Part shown: positions 34,198 to 46,442 of the stretch, in pieces | Layout of the letters: every line of letters begins with the position of its first letter | How positions within the stretch are numbered: position 1 is the stretch's first letter | Assembly: GCF_036669915.1 (NCBI RefSeq) | Contig: NC_089321.1 | Span: 20,155,770-20,219,769, forward strand | Direction of reading: 5' to 3' | Length of the DNA stretch: 64,000 bases | Origin: Pocillopora verrucosa | Lineage: Eukaryota > Cnidaria > Anthozoa > Scleractinia > Pocilloporidae | Translations under genes and position numbers: made by a program | The notes under the pieces: model-generated | Database searches by the model: none | The model's input: the letters and a program-made list of their open reading frames with translations, nothing else | Told to the model about the DNA's origin: nothing

Positions 34198-34560
34198 TTC
34201 AAAGTCCCGAAATTTTTAACCCTCTAAGTTCAATAATTTTCACTTCTGTTAAGCGGTTGTGGTCATGTTTGACCGAGCCCCAACGGCCTGTTTGTATTGT
34301 CTTCCACCTGTATTGAACGGTCACTTACAGTGGAACCACACAAATAAAACTAAGAATAATCTTTCGAGTAAAAAAGATCCCATGTTTGTCTCCGAAAATC
34401 AATTTCAGGACTTTGAGTTCTAACATTCTTAATACTTTGCAGATTATCTTTGGACTGTTGGGACAAATACGCACGAACATCACGCCAATCATTCGCTGAT
34501 CAACCTGTATTAAGCGGTTTCTCTTTGGGTGACCGCTTAAGACAGGTTCGAAGGTAGTAC
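34198..34560 (-). repeat. Dispersed repeat, family D, copy 1
   Basis: Shares AACGGCCTGTTTGTATTGTC, CACCTGTATTGAACGGTCAC, GTGGAACCAC and TTCAAAGTCCC (reverse-complemented) with 49605-49912. Both ends carry CCTGTATTAAGCGGT-type sequence (34505-34519 and the GACCGCTTAAGACAGG stretch near 34532), which suggests a DNA-element fragment with inverted termini. Confidence 0.6.
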
Positions 34561-34906
34561 CCTCGGAAAAGTGGTCCTCATCCAATATTCCATACTGATG
34601 ACTTATTTAATTATTCATCGCCATTCATGTTTGACCTTCAAGGCATCATTTCAAAGTATTTAGAATGTCAAGTAAAACCGAGAATGTGATAAAGAACAAA
34701 AGCACGAGTGCCAAGATCTGTCCATTTTTTTTAATGCAGGGTTTTTACAGCCTTTCGTGTATTAATCAAACGCATGAGTTTATCTCCCTCAAAAGAGGAC
34801 TTCTCCAGACATGATCATCTTTACTTATATACATTCTGTTTTAAAATCTTAGCATATTAACAAACTGATCCTATTTCTCCGTTCCTTCATGGCTTATGGC
34901 TTATAC

Positions 34907-34912
34907 TTTATT
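34907..34912 (-). terminator. Poly(A) signal of the PAN-EGF-lectin gene
   Basis: TTTATT on the plus strand, AATAAA on the gene strand, 150 bases beyond the stop codon at 35063. Confidence 0.5.
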
Positions 34913-35062
34913 CTTTCTATAGAAGTTTTATTTTAAGGAGCGGTTATCTTTTTCTTCACATATTTTGGTTACAAATTTCACCAACTACATGATCATATTA
35001 CTTTAATGGAATCGTTCACTTGTTAACTATTCTTTACAACTAGCACTTTTGGGTTAACTGGG

Positions 35063-37430
35063 CTAGAGAACTCTTTGGCAAGCAGTTCCCATGGTTCGGT
35101 TACAAGAGATATCGTTCCAACGCTGTTCGCTAGATGGCGAGGAAAGACCGTACATGTGACCACATGGCTCAGAAGCATTTCCATTCGGCTCACCTGGAGC
35201 CCAATTCTTGTAAACTGGAACTGAATGGTCATACCAGTAGAAATCATTCGCTGTTGAGTTCCACTTCAGCCCAATCCGAATATAGTTCACAGACGGAGCT
35301 TGCCTTGTTGCGAGGTCCCAGACGAACTTGTTCTCTTCGGCGCTGTTAATCTTCACCAGTTCCCCTTTGAGGCCGCGGCAGAACGTTTGAGCTTGGAGCC
35401 AAGTCATAGCAAAGTCATTGAATAAGTAACAGTTATTTTTGAACAAATTCCATCCTGTTGGACAGACTAAAAACGATTTGAACATTTAGTAAAAATCAAC
35501 AAGTTGGTAGGGAACGTCTTTTATACGTGAAAACCTGTAAATGTCTTAACATTTATGAAAAATAAATAGTTCCCTGTCTCCCCGAAGGCCAAAGAACCAA
35601 TTCGTGACCGGCAGGAGGCTCCATACGGTTTTTTGACGGCACGAGATCTGGGTGCAAACATGGCATAAGCTTTACAAGGCACTATGCAAAACAAACATGG
35701 TGGCACGATACGCACGATTGTTATCTGAAAGGGTGTGCTAAAAACAGTTTAACTCATTGCAGTTTTTATGTGATGGAATCTAGGGTTTCCAGCAACTGCA
35801 CCTGTAATATTCATAGGCCCAAAAGGAAAGCATCGTGGGAAAGATTGCCAAAAGGCGATGGACTCGATAGTTTACCCATGCAGTCAGGTATAGATCTTGG
35901 TGAAATCCTATTCCATAATTTAATGTTTTGCGACGAACTTGAAAATAGGGATCTTTCGAGCAAGATTTATCGCGTTTCCTTCAGTGGAATTTCCTAAGAT
36001 TTGCTGGACCGTTAAACAAATTTGTGCCCTTCCTAGTGCCTGTTGATAAAAAAATTCATAAGGCTAAATTTGAGATAGAGGAAGTAAACAAAAAATTACA
36101 AATAGCGAGGAAACTTCCTCAGTAACCCCTATTTTTTCGGCTTTTAAATGATCGGGAGGACAAATTTCACAAATTGTGGAAATTTTGAGAGATTTCACCG
36201 TAGCAAATTGAAGAAAATCAAAGGCAAAGCCAAACAGTATCGTTGATGAGCGTCGCCTAAAACAAACGATGGTGCGAACCTGGCTCATCGCCTTTTTTAT
36301 GGCTTTAAATGACCTTGAAAAGCAAAAACAAAACAGATTCTAGAAAAAACATTACGCTGGCGCGCGCGCTAACATTGAGCAAAAACCTTTTTTTCTTGAT
36401 TGAATAGCATTTTGAGTTGCGCCCACAGCTAGCAGGTTCCTCAAACGGAAATAAAAAAACTCCCTTTTTAAATAAAATAATTGAAATGAAAAGAGACCAA
36501 ACTTAGGATAAATTGATAACTGTACTCACATTTTTCACAATGTTTCCCCTTGTAGCCTGAATGACATTGACCTCTCTTTGTTTTTCCGCTGCGCCGGAGG
36601 GAGACATCAATGCACGAGATCTAGAGTCATAAATGAACGAGTCAAAAAACTGTTTCATAGGTAGACTATGCAATGATGTTTCGATAAGCTTTATCACGTA
36701 TTTTTTCTTTACCGAAAATTCATCTCAGGCCCCTTGCAGTCTTTTCGATGCGATGCGCTCTTATCACTTTCTATTTGTTTCTGTTGATCTTTCAGTCACC
36801 TCAAAACTTCAAGAATTCGGTTTTCTTAATATCGTGGAATTCTTAAGTTCACATGCACTTTGCGTTTGGCGTTAGTTGAAGTAAGGGGTCAGCACTGGAC
36901 TAACATAATTCCTATGGGCACTCCAGATCTAAGTTACTGACTCTAACAAGCTTTTGTTGTACTGACTTGAGGCCGAAATGTAAACAGGCAAACCAACCTG
37001 TAAGGAACCATAGTATATAGATCCTTTTTCGTGTTTGAAATCATTTGGTTTCAGCTGCCGTGAACTGTAGTTCATCTCACAGACGCGGTTTTTCGTTTTG
37101 TTTCCAGGTCGGATATTGAATGACTTGCAGTTCTTGTTATCACTTCCGAGGCATTGCAGGTGGCATTCAAAGTCGTGAGAAACATTAACGGTACGCAAGA
37201 CATGTCCAGTTAAAACACGATCTAAAATGCAACGAGAAAGAACCGTCATTATTGAAAAATAATAGAAGAGAAACAAAATTGGAAATGATGTGTTTTAAAT
37301 CATGCTTACCAGCTTGAGTTTCAAATATGCTTCCGCAAAATTCTTTGTTTGCCTTCGAATATGCATTTACCAGAAAACTTTGGAGAATCACAATGATGCC
37401 GTGGAACTTCTTTGGGGACAAAACAGCCAT
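35063..37430 (-). CDS. Secreted PAN/apple - EGF-like - C-type lectin protein (complete)
   Basis: Exons: 37310-37430 (ATG at 37430), 36998-37221, 36530-36620 and 35063-35466; phases agree, 279 aa. Exon 1 gives a signal-peptide-like start (KKFHGIIVILQSFLVNAYS). Exon 2 is a PAN/apple-type module with its Cys pattern (FECHLQCLGS..CKSFNI..CEMN). Exon 3 is a short EGF-like module with CHSGYKGKHCEK at the end; the usual C-N-G-G part is not visible, so it may be incomplete. Exon 4 is a long-form C-type lectin domain: CPTGW, CYLF, then EPN (mannose-type sugar specificity) and WND (calcium-binding). These motifs predict calcium-dependent binding of mannose-like sugars outside the cell, as in recognition of microbes or algal symbionts; that role is inferred. 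It shares strand and N-terminal layout with the gene at 51098-53028. The intron between exons 3 and 4 holds family B. Confidence 0.88.
35645..36388 (+). repeat. Dispersed repeat, family B, copy 2 (lectin intron 3)
   Basis: Direct-orientation partner of 23150-23907. A 75-codon open frame at 35770-35997 is not preserved in the other copy, so it is not called a gene. This copy has kept more CG dinucleotides (GCGACGAAC, TTTCGAGC) than copy 1, where the matching sites read TG or CA, which suggests copy 1 is older or was methylated longer. Confidence 0.75.
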
Positions 37431-40034
37431 TAGAAAATATCCACTTGTTTCTCTTTCGAATTTCAGACGAATTTCCAGAACTTGTCGTAGATGCCCTGAC
37501 GGCTATGACGTCTCATTTTTTATTCATGCGAATTTTAAACGGTCGGGGGTGATTCTCAAAAGGGAAAGGTTATTTAATGGGTTTTTCCGTGTTTACATAG
37601 CTTTTTTTAATTCGAGTGGTTTTGGGGAATACATCACAGGTTATTGAATTCAAGTCGCATTTGATGGTTTGTACAACTTTTGAGATTTTCCCAACTTCCA
37701 GAGTGCTTAGCCGAGGCCATGTATTAAACTCGCAAAAAGTCCTGTGTTGCAAACTTCAGATATTTCTTAAAAATAAGCGCAAATCTAAAACGTTTTGAGT
37801 TTACGCACTCCAGTGTAAATTAATACATTTCTCGACTGATGAAAATGCCCACGCTTTCTTAAATAATTTATCCAGTTTAGCACACATAATTCCTCAGACT
37901 AACCTGTTGTATACATAAGAGGCGTAATTAAAAATTGAAATGATGTGCTTTATAGGAAACGTAAATGACATGATATTGGCGGTTCCGAATTATTGTCTTT
38001 GCATTTGGCTCTGGTTGTCGCTTCCGCTAAGCTTAATGAAAATTACCATAGAATACAGCGACTACGCCATGTGATGGCTTCGCGGCAGTCTTCACATTCG
38101 ATGACGTCATACCCCCAGCAGTTCGCTGTTCCATTTGCAGTTTGTATTTTTGGTGGTTTCGGCGAGATAGCCTTGGCGGCCGTCACCACCAAAAATACAA
38201 GGATGTCAAATAGATCAGCAAATACAAAGATGGTTTAAGGATCAGCTGCAGGATAGAATAGCTAATAAAGGAATGGCATGGCCAAATTATAGACGGTTTA
38301 GTTTTTCTTCATGAAACAGAACACCCTAAACATGACTAGTTTAGCCAAATGATAAACGGTCTAGTTGCCCATGTCGAGTTAGAACATGAAATTGTGAAAT
38401 GGACTATGGGTGGTGACGGCCGCCCATAGGGAAATGTATGGTAAACGGTTAATCCGACGTCTAAAAATCCGATTTTAATAAGAGATTTTCGCTTTTTCGC
38501 AGCCCTTTAATCAGAAATGGATTTGGGTAATGCTGATACAAGGGAAACGGAAGTTTTTGTAATAACTATAAATCGCCAAGGCATAACTCAACTAAGCCAT
38601 TCCAGTTTTTTGTACGTGTGTTAGATCTACTTCTAGCGTTTTTCGTGGCTTGATAATACAAAAGAACGCTAGAAGAGCTACCTTGAGGCAGCAGGAGATT
38701 GAAATGGCGTGCTTGGACATTTAATATTATTGCGGTACATTAAAGTGATGATTGCGAACGAATCAGCGTTGATAATCGGCTCAAAACTGAACCCTTTCTT
38801 CTGTGACGTTGAGTGATACAAATTGTTCCCTTAAGGAGCGACGCACAACCGATGATATGTCTACAGTTTCTGCCGGAGTTCGCTTGATCTTGCCTTTCCT
38901 GACAAGATCCTTCCAGGAGTTCGAGAAGAAAAGTTGCAGCTCAAAGACTTTTGAATTTTTTCAAACAAACTATCACTTGAACGAGGGATTTCCTCATGTT
39001 TTTACCGCGTATTTAACCCTTTCAGAGTGCAACAGCTCGGTAAAAATAATTTCCATCTCCGTTGACAACGGCTTCTCTCCTTAAAGGAGGTATATTTTCA
39101 AACGTCGTAATTTGTTTGTTGAATACGTTAACAAGCATGAAAGCAGGCAGTACTTGTATAAATACAACTGAAAAGACTGAAATGAGTTATTTCCTAGTGG
39201 TTCCTGGCTAATTTTGTAATATTTCGAGACCATTACGCGATGACGATATTACAATGGACCTTACGCAAGGAGAGAAGTTTTTTTTTTGGACCAAAGTGGC
39301 AAGGTACTCTGCAGTTACTCCAAACTTTGCCCTGACACGACGAGTTCCGTAATCGTGATGTGCTATGCAAAGTCAGAAACGCCTAGAAATGTTAAGTCAG
39401 CATCGCCATATAGCTGACGTGTGTAGTGAAGGACAGTGAAGGACCAGATTAGTCTCGTACCCAGGTCCCACCGCGTTATTATAACCGACTATGCCCGGAA
39501 GGGTGGACGGGAGCCGGCCCAGTGGAAAAAAAAAAAGGAGCTGTCTGTTTTGTTTAATAAATAGGTGTTGCCTCTCGTTGACAGATTTATTCGATGACAA
39601 GAATCGTGATTGACGTTAATTCAATAGATTGATTAAAAAGCGTGAGATTATTATGTTTTAAGTCAGTTTTTCAGCATAATCGAAGTGAGAAAGAAGTTAT
39701 TTTGTTATCGTTTTTCTGTCTCTAAATCCGCTTACCTGGAGAATCTGCTAACCCGTAAAGTGAGACTGTTGTAACGAACCGCCGCAGAAGTAAGTTTATA
39801 TTGAAGTTTTTTAATTTAGTTACAAGATAAAGACTTGATTTGCGTTTGTTCTAATTGCGAATTATAAATGTATTTCTTTTAGATCGAATAATTATTAAAG
39901 CTTGGCTTAATATTATACGGTTTGTGGTGGTCATTTGATCTAACCAGTTCCAAGTAAGGAAACATGTCCGGTCCTACCCCTCCCACGGCTCTGTTATCTT
40001 TTCGCGGTCCTTCGGTCATGACTTCGAGATTATC
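37431..40034. other. Intergenic region upstream of the lectin gene
   Basis: No gene could be supported. The region contains the hairpin at 38142-38200, repeat-like sequence around 38400-38460 (GTGACGGCCGCCCATAG) and an unconvincing open frame at 38803-39084. The first few hundred bases should contain the lectin promoter, but no specific element was identified. Confidence 0.5.
38142..38200. repeat. Inverted repeat with 16-bp perfect arms
   Basis: TTGTATTTTTGGTGGT at 38142-38157 and its exact reverse complement at 38185-38200 flank a 27-base, GC-richer loop (TTCGGCGAGATAGCC..). Possibly a fold-back remnant of a DNA element. Confidence 0.75.
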
Positions 40035-40337
40035 CTAGCCTGCAGAGCAGAGCAGGCGTAATTTTGGCCAGCGAGTGCTAAGTAATTTCATAGCGAATAT
40101 TATGGTCGCCATCTTTGATTTTAATGGCAGCCACCCGCCCGCCCGGCCGCCGCCCGCCCGGAAAGATACCCCACCTATGGAAACCGTAACCCCCTGAAAT
40201 CTCAGACATGCGTAGATTACATTACTTTGTAACACTGCCTGATAAAAGGAACGCGGGCTCATGCCGAGGGTTGTTTACATCAAAGTTGCAGATTTGTGTT
40301 AATTAATTGCCGGCCGACTCGCTGACGAGAACTCCTG

Positions 40338-43300
40338 ATGGCTCGTAAAAGACCTCACGGCAGCCAGTTTTCTAGTAAAAATCAGCCACCAGCCAAAAAG
40401 AAGCAGAGAAAACAAGAAGATTATTTTGAAAAAGTTTAAAAAAAAAAGCGTTGCGGTGCAAGTTTGCAACTTTTTAAGTGAAGAAAAATTCGATCGACTC
40501 AAGAGAGAGTGCAAGAGTTTGAGGTCTGAAAAAGCCAGTCTAAAAGGAAGAGTCAAAACCTTACGACGCAGTATAGGTAAGTGATATTATTTCAGGAGGG
40601 AATGGAAATGTAAGGACTTGCAAATGTCTAAGAATAATACTGCAGATTGCCTGAGCCACGAACTACGGTGAATGATTTTCATTCCCATTCTGAATTTTCG
40701 GCGGTTGCAACTTACGCGATCGCTAATAACACTACTTTAAGAGGATTTTAATCATAAACCGACAATACTCCCACCGAACAGAAGCCGAAAAAAAAAAAAC
40801 TTCTCGAAAATAAAGACAAAGTAGACGATATGGCTTCATGGTCAGTATTTTCAGGCTTTTTCTTGCTTAACTGTTTGGAGCGGCGATTAACGCAAGGGAG
40901 GTAGTACGCGCACTCAAAAGCGAAAAAATAAAACTGCGGACTAGATTCCCTCTAAAGGTTCGTACCTAAGAAAATAAATGCACAGGCAAGTTAATTTTTT
41001 CGGTCAGCAGATCATGAGAACGCGTATCTTCGAGTGTCACACAGTATCGAGAGTTTTACGGGTGAAGTTTTGAGGCTTGTGTTAGAAGTTTTTATCAACG
41101 TGAACAAAATTATCTGCGTACGGACCACCGTGGAAACACAATAGTTTCAATTATTCAACCTTGCAATTGTGATAACAATGTTTTTGCCAAATTTAAACTA
41201 CACATTCTAAATATACCTGGTCGATAAGATTTCTGGTAGGACATTTTAACTTTGTATTCTGTTTCAATACTCTATCATGTGAAATCAGTTACATTTAACT
41301 AATTTTTATTGTGTCACCTTTTCATAATTTCAGCATTTGTAAAAGGAAGGAACATCCAATTGAAAGAGGACGTGTTGAGGCTTCAAACTCAACTTAAAAA
41401 GTGTCAAAAAAATCTGACGTCTACTGAAAAAAAGGAAAAACAAGTCAGACACAAGCTAAGGGGGACAAGATCTGCTTCTTCAAAGCTAAAACAGAAATTA
41501 CAGGGCAACATTTGCTCATGGTCACAATGGACACAACCAAAGGACCTTGATGTTTATGGCTTGTGTCAGATACATGCAACATGCATCTTTGTTATCATAT
41601 CATGTTATCAAAAGACACCTGTAGCATTACATCTGATTTTCAATATTTTGTTCAATTGTAGCCCCCCAACAAACTTCATTGTCTCTCCAACTACACTTTC
41701 TGACTGGAATGTTCTTTTGGGTGAAGCTGACAAACTAATTTTACGCAAGCGCTTTTCAAATTCCAAGTATGATTTTCATCTCTGGAGTGATGACTCCCAA
41801 AAAGGAGGAGAGGAAGAGGAGAGGAGAGGCACGTAGTGGGTGTTCACACCTGGTGTCCCCTAGAGAGCAAGTCACGAGCTTATGTCCTTGCAAACAGCCT
41901 AACAGCAAGCGGGTCTGGAAAACACCAGTCTGATGTAGATTACCATGTTGTAAAAAATGAATATGATATTACCAATGTTTCAGGGTTGGTTGGGGACGAT
42001 GCCTCTACCCAAAAGGGAAAAGTAAATGGTCTTTTAGCTAACAATGCCTGAATTTTTGGAAAAGAGATGTTTTTTGTAGGATGCTACCCACATGTACTAA
42101 ACATTATGCTGAGAAGAATGTGCCAGGCTGGGTTTGGGGCCAAGGGTGACATGAGCAACCCCCATGTTTTACAATTACTCTATAAAATATCTTGGCTCCA
42201 TGATGAGCGTCCAAGCCAATACAAAGTTATGTATGTTTCTCTTGGTATTCTAGGTAAAGAGCCACCCCTTCCCCAGACATTCATAGACACAAGGTGGACA
42301 TATTATCATGAAACTCTCCAGTGGTATCTTAAGTATGGAAAAGCTTGTTTACAGCTTGCTGAGTGTCTCCTTGAAAGATTGCCAAAATCAGATTGCCACC
42401 AGACTATTTGCCTTGGCAAGATGTCATTAAGCTGAGCTCCAGTCTTATGATTCAAGTTGAAATCAAGTCTTTGTTTGAATTCCTCTATAAGTTTATCATC
42501 CCATCTCTGAATACATCCCATGCTAGTGATGCAGAACTTGGATTCTCCAGTGGTTACCTAGCAAGGTTATGGCCAGCAACTGTTCTGAAGCACCATGAAA
42601 CTTTAAGTAAAATGTTGATGTCTCCTGCAGAATATTTTCCTTTAACATCACAACAGGTGAAGATGTCATTGAAGGACCCAGCAGCTATCAACCACTTTCA
42701 CAAACAAGTGCAGAGGCCAATGTTACAAGAAGCAATCAAAGTAATCAAAGATCATGGAGCAGAGTGGTTAACTTTTCCCAAGTTGTTTGGAATGGGAGCT
42801 GATCAGAGATACCAAAGTCCTTTCTGGTATTCAGTTTTAAAGCTTCTTGAAATTCCAGTCAGATCTGAGAATCAACAAGAAAAGTCAGTGAACAATCTCT
42901 TTCATGTACATGGACAGAACATTCTAACATTGCTGTCTAAGGATAGAGTTGGATTGATTAAATGGGCCACTCTTTGGAAATTGGTGGAACCACAATTGCT
43001 CAGTGAGATCAAAGAAATTGCTTCATCACCACACAGCTCACTCATAAGTAAAGAAGCCACTCCAAACCTGTTTGAGTTCTATGCCAAGCACATTTTCAGT
43101 CTTCCAATTAACAATGTTCTTGCTGAAAGACAGTTCAATCTTTCTCAACTGTATCTTAATGATAACATGTCAGAGTTGTCAAAACAGGCCTCAATCACAC
43201 TTGTTGAAAATATTCTGCATAGTGGAAAAACCAACACCAGGACCACAGAAGCAGCGCGTGAAGTTCACGAAGAAAGAATGAAAGATTATACCCAAATGCT

Positions 43301-43769
43301 CACCACAGATGTTTTGCAAGAGGCAAGAAAGAACCTAAACAAGATTAGAGAAAACTGCACACATGGGCCACTTACTGCAAAGGATGTTTACCCTAGAGCT
43401 TGGGTAGAGAAGAAAGTAAACAATAACTTACCAGAAACAATTCAGTCACTAAAAGCAGATGGTCACAAACTTAAACTTCAATGGAAGGCTTCTGCCGAGG
43501 GAACATCTGCACTGGAGGGACAGAGGTCATTCAACCCAACAGTAATTGAGGGAGTTACCTGTACACCTGACGGACAAGTTCCAAGACTCATGCAGCTAGT
43601 GGCACTAAAGGTGTGGAACTATGGGGAGGAGCTACCAATTTATGATCTACCAAGAGAATGCCAGTTGTGTCTACAAAATCTTCCAAATGTCTTCCAGCCT
43701 CCAACTACTCATCTTTCCACATCCCACATGTCTGAACATGTTATGCCGTTGCCTGCACATGAAGAATAG
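40338..43769 (+). pseudogene. Broken transposase-like gene (coiled coil plus RNase H/hAT-like core)
   Basis: Exon 1 (40338-40576) starts with a basic MARKRPHGSQFSSKNQ stretch; its frame breaks at a run of ten A (40438-40447). It splices (GTAAGT to TTTCAG) to 41334, continuing a coiled coil (RNIQLKEDVLRLQTQLKK). The catalytic part reads LWSDDSQKGGEE, then NVSGLVGDDAS, GCYPHVLNIML, FIDTRWTYYHETL and, near the C-terminus, LPINNVLAERQFNLSQL. These are in the order of the D, C-x-x-H/LN, DTRW and C-terminal dimerisation motifs of hAT-type transposases. Further lesions are a frameshift near 41810-41835, an in-frame TGA at 42049-42051 and a frameshift between about 42375 and 42430. The last open frame runs to TAG at 43767-43769. 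hAT relationship is tentative; the match is by motif order only. Confidence 0.7.
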
Positions 43770-43854
43770 ATTAGTCATGAGGGGTGGCTCAGTAATTTTT
43801 AAATGTTTTAGATTTGTACATATAAGAATTGATTTCACTGACTACACTGCATGA

Positions 43855-43860
43855 AATAAA
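43855..43860 (+). terminator. Poly(A) signal of the transposase-like gene
   Basis: AATAAA 85 bases after the final stop codon. Confidence 0.5.
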
Positions 43861-44694
43861 TATATCTCAGCATGTATGCATTTTTACACACAGAGACGCA
43901 TCTAATAATTGATTAATGTTTCAACACAACATGTTAGAATTAACCTGGTAAAAGCACGTTGTATATGCCATGTTAGTAAAGTGAACATAGCTTAATATCT
44001 TAGTATATGTACATGTAGCATGTTAGCTTTTTGGTTTACAATATTGCAACTGGTTTTACAGGGTAAAAGTGAAGTGCGTGGTGCCAAAGTTGAGACATGC
44101 ATGTACAATCATGTTGTATTGGATCTTGAATTAAATGAATCAAATATTACATTAAAAATGAACAGTAGGTATACGAAGCTGTAATGTATCTGATTTTAAA
44201 TTGTTATGTACGACTGTTACTAAGCTTTGTAGAATATTGAACAAACACTGAATTGCTGTCACTAAATTTCAGCAGTTTAAGAACATAATAACTGTAATAT
44301 TTAAGTACATGTAGATTATATCACTATACTGTTGCACATGTATAACTTAACATATGACACTAGCAGTATGTAACTTTGAATGTGATCAGAACATGACTTA
44401 TGTATGAGTGTTCTTGTACAATAAGCATAACGTTTTGCACAGGAAGGGCAAATCAAAGTGATGCAGCCAATGTTATGTTGCACATAGTTAGTGTACAATA
44501 ATTAACAGTAATAAATTAGAGTGGAACACTGGATCTGTTAAAAATGTGCCAAGTTTATTATCCTGTCTTTCCTTATTCTGTGTAAAAGATAAGTAATACC
44601 ATTCTGACCCTTAATTAATCCTCTCTCCCCTTTAAACGTTTTTCTTCTACTATTAAATATATCTACATCAATGGAATTTTTCTCACATATACCT

Positions 44695-44743
44695 GAACTG
44701 GTCATTACAAGTTGCCTGTCAGGCAACTTGTAATGACCAGTTC
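44695..44743. repeat. Perfect 49-bp palindrome (24-bp arms, 1-base centre)
   Basis: GAACTGGTCATTACAAGTTG continues to CCTG, one T, and then the exact reverse complement ending CCAGTTC. It lies inside the transposon, 0.9 kb downstream of the transposase-like gene. The left sequence has no other copy nearby. Confidence 0.95.
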
Positions 44744-46442
44744 AACAACCAAACTTTACCTGGACCTATACTAATTATTGAATATGCAGTGTGGTCGAAA
44801 AAGAATCAGTGTATCGGTCAATCCTCTACATTCAAAGTGCCCAAAAGAAATGAGCATTAATTTGACAATCGACACCAGTCAAACATCATCTCCGTAATCC
44901 GTAGTAAGTACCAACGAGTACCCGAGAAGTGATTGATATATTTTTCTTGGTTCCTGTTGACGATTAAACCGGAGTTCACTCTCGATCTCGAGTGGGCGAT
45001 ATTGAAAGTAGGCTAATTGACCCTTTATCACCAACACACCCAAGATAGGGGTCAAGATAACTTAATTTATATTCTTACCTCGTTCATTGTGCGCTTGCTG
45101 TACTTTCGAGCTGCTCTGAGTACATTTCATCAGTCGATATATTTCACTCCTCCATGGTATCTTGAGCGCGCGTCAAAAAAATGTGAATAACTTTCAAACG
45201 AACAACGATGGACTCCAAAACTCAGTTTCCCTTGAAAACACGATGCCCACTCCAAAACTTGTCCGTTTTGAAATTCCAAATAATAAACACCACGCGCAAT
45301 GAACGACAAAACAGTACGAAAAATTAGAATTTCTACCACTTAGTCGATGAAAAGGAAAAAAATAAAACGGTAGAATCTTCAACTTCGTCGCAGTCTTCCC
45401 GGTATATGTGTTAAACTACCTGAGACTTCGTGTTTTGACAAGATATTCAACGATAAAGTTTCAACAGATTTAAGGAGAGAAGTAAACACAGGAGAGGGCC
45501 TATTCTGCGCCTGTCTGAAATTTTCCTTAACTCACGTGCATACGCTGTTCTGTGAGGCCTTTAAGGCTGGGGAGAGAAAAAATCTCTACCAAGAGGGCTG
45601 TCGACGGTCAAAAATAAGGAGAAGGGTGGGGGTAGGGGAGTGAAGATTACTTTTCTCCCCTCCCCCGCCCCCCACCCCCACTGTTCACTCTAACTGCAAA
45701 TCAGAAATGACCGGTTGAATAAACGATCGCGAGCTTTTAGCGTTAGCTCGCACTAACAAGATGCCTGCACTGCAGGCTAGACTATCACAGGTAACCCAAA
45801 TTAATTCACAATATGCAAGTGTATGTCAGGAGCCCATTCTCTTGTGCATGTGTATATATACATAAAAACGTAACGACTGGTGGATTTTAAATCGGAATTT
45901 CAAAAATGTTAAAAGTTTATTCATATGATAACGACTTGGATTTACTAAAGAGAGAAGTAAACTTCTCTGATTATGTTTTCTGGTAATTTGGGTTACTTTT
46001 GTGATCCTATCGTTCCAAAAACTTATCTTCCCATACAGTGAAAAGGAGAATACATAACCAATGTAAAAGCACTTGATTTGAGAAATTTCCTCAGAAACTT
46101 CAAATATCTAATAAATCCCATAAATCTCGAGGTTACGTAATACCCTTACTCCAACACAGGTGTCCAAACTCGTGAAACATCAAGCGTCCTCTTGTACATC
46201 CTTAGTCCAAAGTACATAATCGCCTCACATGTCAATCGATGCCTCATTCATTCTTCGCACGTGAACAGATTAAATTGACCAATCAGAAACGTGAAAATAG
46301 CTTTTCATTGAATACGTCACCCCTAGGGATCAAAACAAACGTGGAGTAAATACATAGTAGTCGCGTGTTCGGACTTTGGTATCTTAGTGAGCGGGCTGAG
46401 AATTTGTACGTGAGCGCCATTTGGAGTGAAAATCAATTTGTA

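Larger units (their letters stand above)
40035..45780. mobile_element. DNA transposon, about 5.75 kb, with inverted ends
   Basis: The left end CTAGCCTGCAG..GCAGGC..GCGAG-GCTAA (from 40035) lines up with the reverse complement of the right end (to 45780: CTAGCCTGCAGTGCAGGC..GCGAGCTAA), allowing a 5-base indel, over about 40 bases. Flanks ATTATC (left) and ACTATC (right) are a possible 6-bp target duplication with one mismatch. The interior carries the broken transposase-like gene 40338-43769 with its own AATAAA, a 49-bp palindrome and about 2 kb of noncoding DNA. Target-site length does not fit hAT (8 bp), so the superfamily stays open. Confidence 0.65.

Noticed and set aside
35770..35997. 75-codon frame as a gene
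   Set aside because: It lies in family B repeat and is not open in the other copy at 23150-23907.
38803..39084. 93-codon plus-strand frame
   Set aside because: Does not start with ATG at the indicated point and has no recognisable domain or splice signals.
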